Source: Brachybacterium sp. (GTDB taxonomy: Bacteria > Actinomycetota > Actinomycetes > Actinomycetales > Dermabacteraceae). From it: 7,499 nucleotides of DNA. Position 1 is the first letter of the stretch, and each line of letters starts with the position of its first letter. Where the stretch lies: contig DAHVRS010000328.1 of NCBI GenBank assembly GCA_027322375.1, positions 1 through 7,499 of the forward strand, in the 5' to 3' direction. This document shows, one piece after another, positions 5,919 to 7,499 of this stretch. The notes below the pieces were generated by a model. The model was not told where the DNA came from and ran no database searches. It saw only the letters and a list, made by a program, of their open reading frames with translations. Position numbers and translations under genes: made by a program.

Positions 5919-6047
5919 TCAGACCAGCGGGCGACCCTCGCGCCGGGCCTCGCGGGCCTCGGCGATGAAGCTGCGGACGATCGTGAACAGCACGCCGGCC
6001 ACGATCACGGGCCACATGAGCACGTAGGCGGTGAGCAGAGCAGTCAT
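5919..6047 (-). CDS. Small single-helix protein, probable symporter small subunit
   Basis: A 42-residue protein starting MTALLTAYVLMWPVIVAGVL, with one membrane helix at about residues 4-25 and a charged, Arg/Glu-rich cytoplasmic tail (SFIAEAREARREGRPLV). AAGGAG ends 5 nt before ATG 6047, a near-ideal ribosome binding site. Size, helix with a Trp-Pro pair (12-13) and position directly after a sodium:solute symporter match the short proteins annotated as putative transporter small subunit next to SSS genes. It would sit in the cytoplasmic membrane and stabilise or modulate the symporter; that role is inference. The two genes are separated by 56 nt holding a strong hairpin and are probably cotranscribed. 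It ends just before the 5860-5907 terminator. Confidence 0.8.
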   Translation of the reverse strand: MTALLTAYVLMWPVIVAGVLFTIVRSFIAEAREARREGRPLV

Positions 6048-6071
6048 GGTCACTCCTTCCAGAGCGGGGAG

Positions 6072-6094
6072 GGCGGGGCCGCGCAGGCCCCGCC
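6072..6094 (-). promoter_or_regulatory. Intercistronic hairpin between symporter and small subunit genes
   Basis: GGCGGGGCC (6072-6080) and GGCCCCGCC (6086-6094) form a perfect 9-bp GC stem around a 5-nt loop. It starts 9 nt after the symporter stop and ends 11 nt before the GGAAGGAG box of the small gene. It could act as a partial terminator or as an RNA end-protecting stem that sets the ratio of the two proteins. No T-run follows, so full termination is doubtful. Confidence 0.6.
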
Positions 6095-6103
6095 GCGGAT
6101 CAG

Positions 6104-7499
6104 TCAGCGGGAGCTGCGAGCGGCGGAGTCCTCGGCCGCGAGGGCCTCGTCGGACGCCGGGTTCTCCTCGTCGAAGTCGCCGGTGATCTTGCGGATCACG
6201 GAGAAGTCGAAGTTCTGCGAGGAGCGGACGCTCAGCAGGTAGCAGACCAGGAATGAGACCGAGTAGGCGACCAGCGAGCCGGTCAGCGTCTCGAAGTCAC
6301 GCAGGTAGCCGAAGCCGAAGGGCAGCATCGCGAGCGTCGTGATGGTCCCGACGATCACGGCCGGGCGCAGGCCGAAGAAGCCGAACGCCATGATCCCCAG
6401 CACCACGCCGACACCCACGATCGCGAGCAGCTCGACGAACAGCCCCCACGCACCCGTGAGCGGGATGAGCGTGAAGCGGACCGGCAGGAAAACGGCCAGC
6501 GCCGCGAGCACCGAGATCGTGAACGCCTTGTTGGTGACCTTCTTCCAGTAGAAGGAGGCGATCACCGGGAACACCAGGCAGCCCCACATGGCACCGACGA
6601 ACACCAGCAGATCCAGGATGTTGAACCGGGCGGTGGCGAAGTACAGCGCGAGCCCGGTGGCCACGATCATGGTGACGCGGCCGATCAGCAGCATCGTCTT
6701 GGGGTTGGCGTTGCCGCGCCCCTTGGACTGGCCGTAGATGTCGGCCATCACGATGGAGCTCAGCGCTGACAGGTCGGAGTCGGCGGTCGAGGACAGCGAG
6801 CCGATGATCATCAGGAACGCCAGCGCCACCAGGATCACCGGCAGGTAGGAGCCGACCATCTGCGGCAGCAGGTTGTTGACGTCGCCGCCCATGGGCTCGA
6901 CGCCCAGGTACAGGGCCATCACCCCGATCATGCCGATGCCGATCACCGTGCCGCCGTAGCCGACCGTGGCGGTGATGAAGGTGGGCTTGATCAGGTCCTG
7001 GCGTACCGCGAACAGGCGCTGGGCGATGGTCTGGTTGCCGATGGCGTAGGCGAGGACCGCCACGAAGAAGGGCGCGCCCTGCTCCAGAATGGCGGTGCGG
7101 GAGAAGAAGTCGGCCTGCTCTGCGGTCAGACGCTCCAGTCCCTGCGCCATGACCTCAGGACCACCGGCGCTGAACAACACCCAGGGAATGATGATGACGG
7201 CCACGCCCATCAGGGCGACGAGTTGCGACACGTCCGTGAGGATCGAGGCGCGGAAGCCGGACCAGAGGGTATAGGCCAGCGTACCGAAGCCCGCGATCAG
7301 GACGCCGTGAGTGAAGGACAGCGGGGAAAGAATAGAGACAACAGCACCGGCTGCGGTGAAGTTGACCATCAAGCTGATGGAGCTTCCCAGCACGTTGGAG
7401 AGAGAGAGAATCAGCTGGCTGGAAGAGCCGTGGCGCGCATGCATCAACTCTCCGAGCGTTCGGCCATGGGGAGCGAGCTGGCGGAAGCGCTGCCCGAAG
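6104..7499 (-). CDS. Sodium:solute symporter, SSS family (N-terminus beyond right edge)
   Basis: Cytoplasmic-membrane transporter coupling sodium entry to uptake of a small solute. The fragment has 464 residues. The frame is open through 7499: codons before the in-frame TTG at 7447 read FGQRFRQLAPHGRTLGELMHARHG, the family's cytoplasmic loop before a helix, so the true start lies outside and TTG 7447 is a Leu codon. Around ten hydrophobic segments follow. Family marks include LWSGFRASILTDVSQ, NQTIAQRLFAVR and SLSSTADSDLSALSSIVMADIYG (fragment residues about 234-256), the Ser/Thr-rich helix that forms the Na2 sodium site. The C-terminal 40 residues are acidic and cytoplasmic (DFDEENPASDEALAAED). 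Substrate is not identifiable; amino acids, monocarboxylates, urea or sugars are all possible. Followed by its probable small subunit gene at 5919-6047. Confidence 0.92.
   Translation of the reverse strand, partial: FGQRFRQLAPHGRTLGELMHARHGSSSQLILSLSNVLGSSISLMVNFTAAGAVVSILSPLSFTHGVLIAGFGTLAYTLWSGFRASILTDVSQLVALMGVAVIIIPWVLFSAGGPEVMAQGLERLTAEQADFFSRTAILEQGAPFFVAVLAYAIGNQTIAQRLFAVRQDLIKPTFITATVGYGGTVIGIGMIGVMALYLGVEPMGGDVNNLLPQMVGSYLPVILVALAFLMIIGSLSSTADSDLSALSSIVMADIYGQSKGRGNANPKTMLLIGRVTMIVATGLALYFATARFNILDLLVFVGAMWGCLVFPVIASFYWKKVTNKAFTISVLAALAVFLPVRFTLIPLTGAWGLFVELLAIVGVGVVLGIMAFGFFGLRPAVIVGTITTLAMLPFGFGYLRDFETLTGSLVAYSVSFLVCYLLSVRSSQNFDFSVIRKITGDFDEENPASDEALAAEDSAARSSR

Noticed and set aside
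6104..7447. Symporter start at TTG 7447
   Set aside because: The frame continues upstream with family-like sequence to the window edge, and a start there would remove the N-terminal helices of the transporter.
1..7499. CRISPR array, tRNA, rRNA, transposase or defence system
   Set aside because: No regularly spaced repeats, no cloverleaf or rRNA-like sequence and no recognisable mobile-element or defence protein was seen on either strand.

Overview
The window is very GC-rich with strong G/C preference at third codon positions, GGAGG-type ribosome binding sites and hairpin terminators without U-tracts. This points to a high-GC actinomycete. The gene set resembles Brachybacterium/Dermabacteraceae-type genomes, but that assignment is an impression, not something proved by the sequence. 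No rRNA, tRNA, CRISPR array, transposase or phage gene is visible.

Layout: (1) 1-713, minus strand: a Gfo/Idh/MocA-type NAD(P)-dependent sugar oxidoreductase, cut by the left edge. (2) 714-930: a divergent control region with a candidate ROK-type operator overlapping a candidate promoter. (3) 931-2229, plus: a ROK-family repressor with an N-terminal winged helix, a ROK sugar-kinase-like domain, a zinc motif and an unusual Gly/Asp-rich insertion. (4) 2281-2353: a very long near-perfect palindrome between convergent genes. (5) 2430-2900, minus: a four-helix membrane protein of the DUF2871 type. (6) 3129-4064, plus: a YdhF-like aldo/keto reductase. (7) 4092-4125: bidirectional hairpin terminator. 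(8) 4145-4522, minus: a small three-helix membrane protein of unknown function. (9) 4782-5822, plus: a second, canonical Gfo/Idh/MocA oxidoreductase. (10) 5860-5907: very strong bidirectional hairpin. (11) 5919-6047, minus: a 42-residue single-helix protein that looks like the small subunit of a sodium symporter. (12) 6104-7499, minus: a sodium:solute symporter (SSS family), its N-terminus lost at the right edge.

How the genes fit together: the left part reads as a carbohydrate module in which the ROK regulator probably controls the divergent oxidoreductase and itself, with a sugar as inducer. The second oxidoreductase and the aldo/keto reductase are each monocistronic and have no visible pathway partner here. 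The symporter and its small companion form a two-gene operon with a strong hairpin between them. The genes alternate in strand, and all three convergent junctions are closed by a hairpin.

The window is mostly ordinary metabolism. The items most worth a second look are the 2281-2353 palindrome, the ROK operator/promoter overlap, the palindromic insertion inside the ROK gene, the non-canonical cofactor and active-site motifs of the first oxidoreductase, and the short symporter subunit with its intercistronic hairpin.
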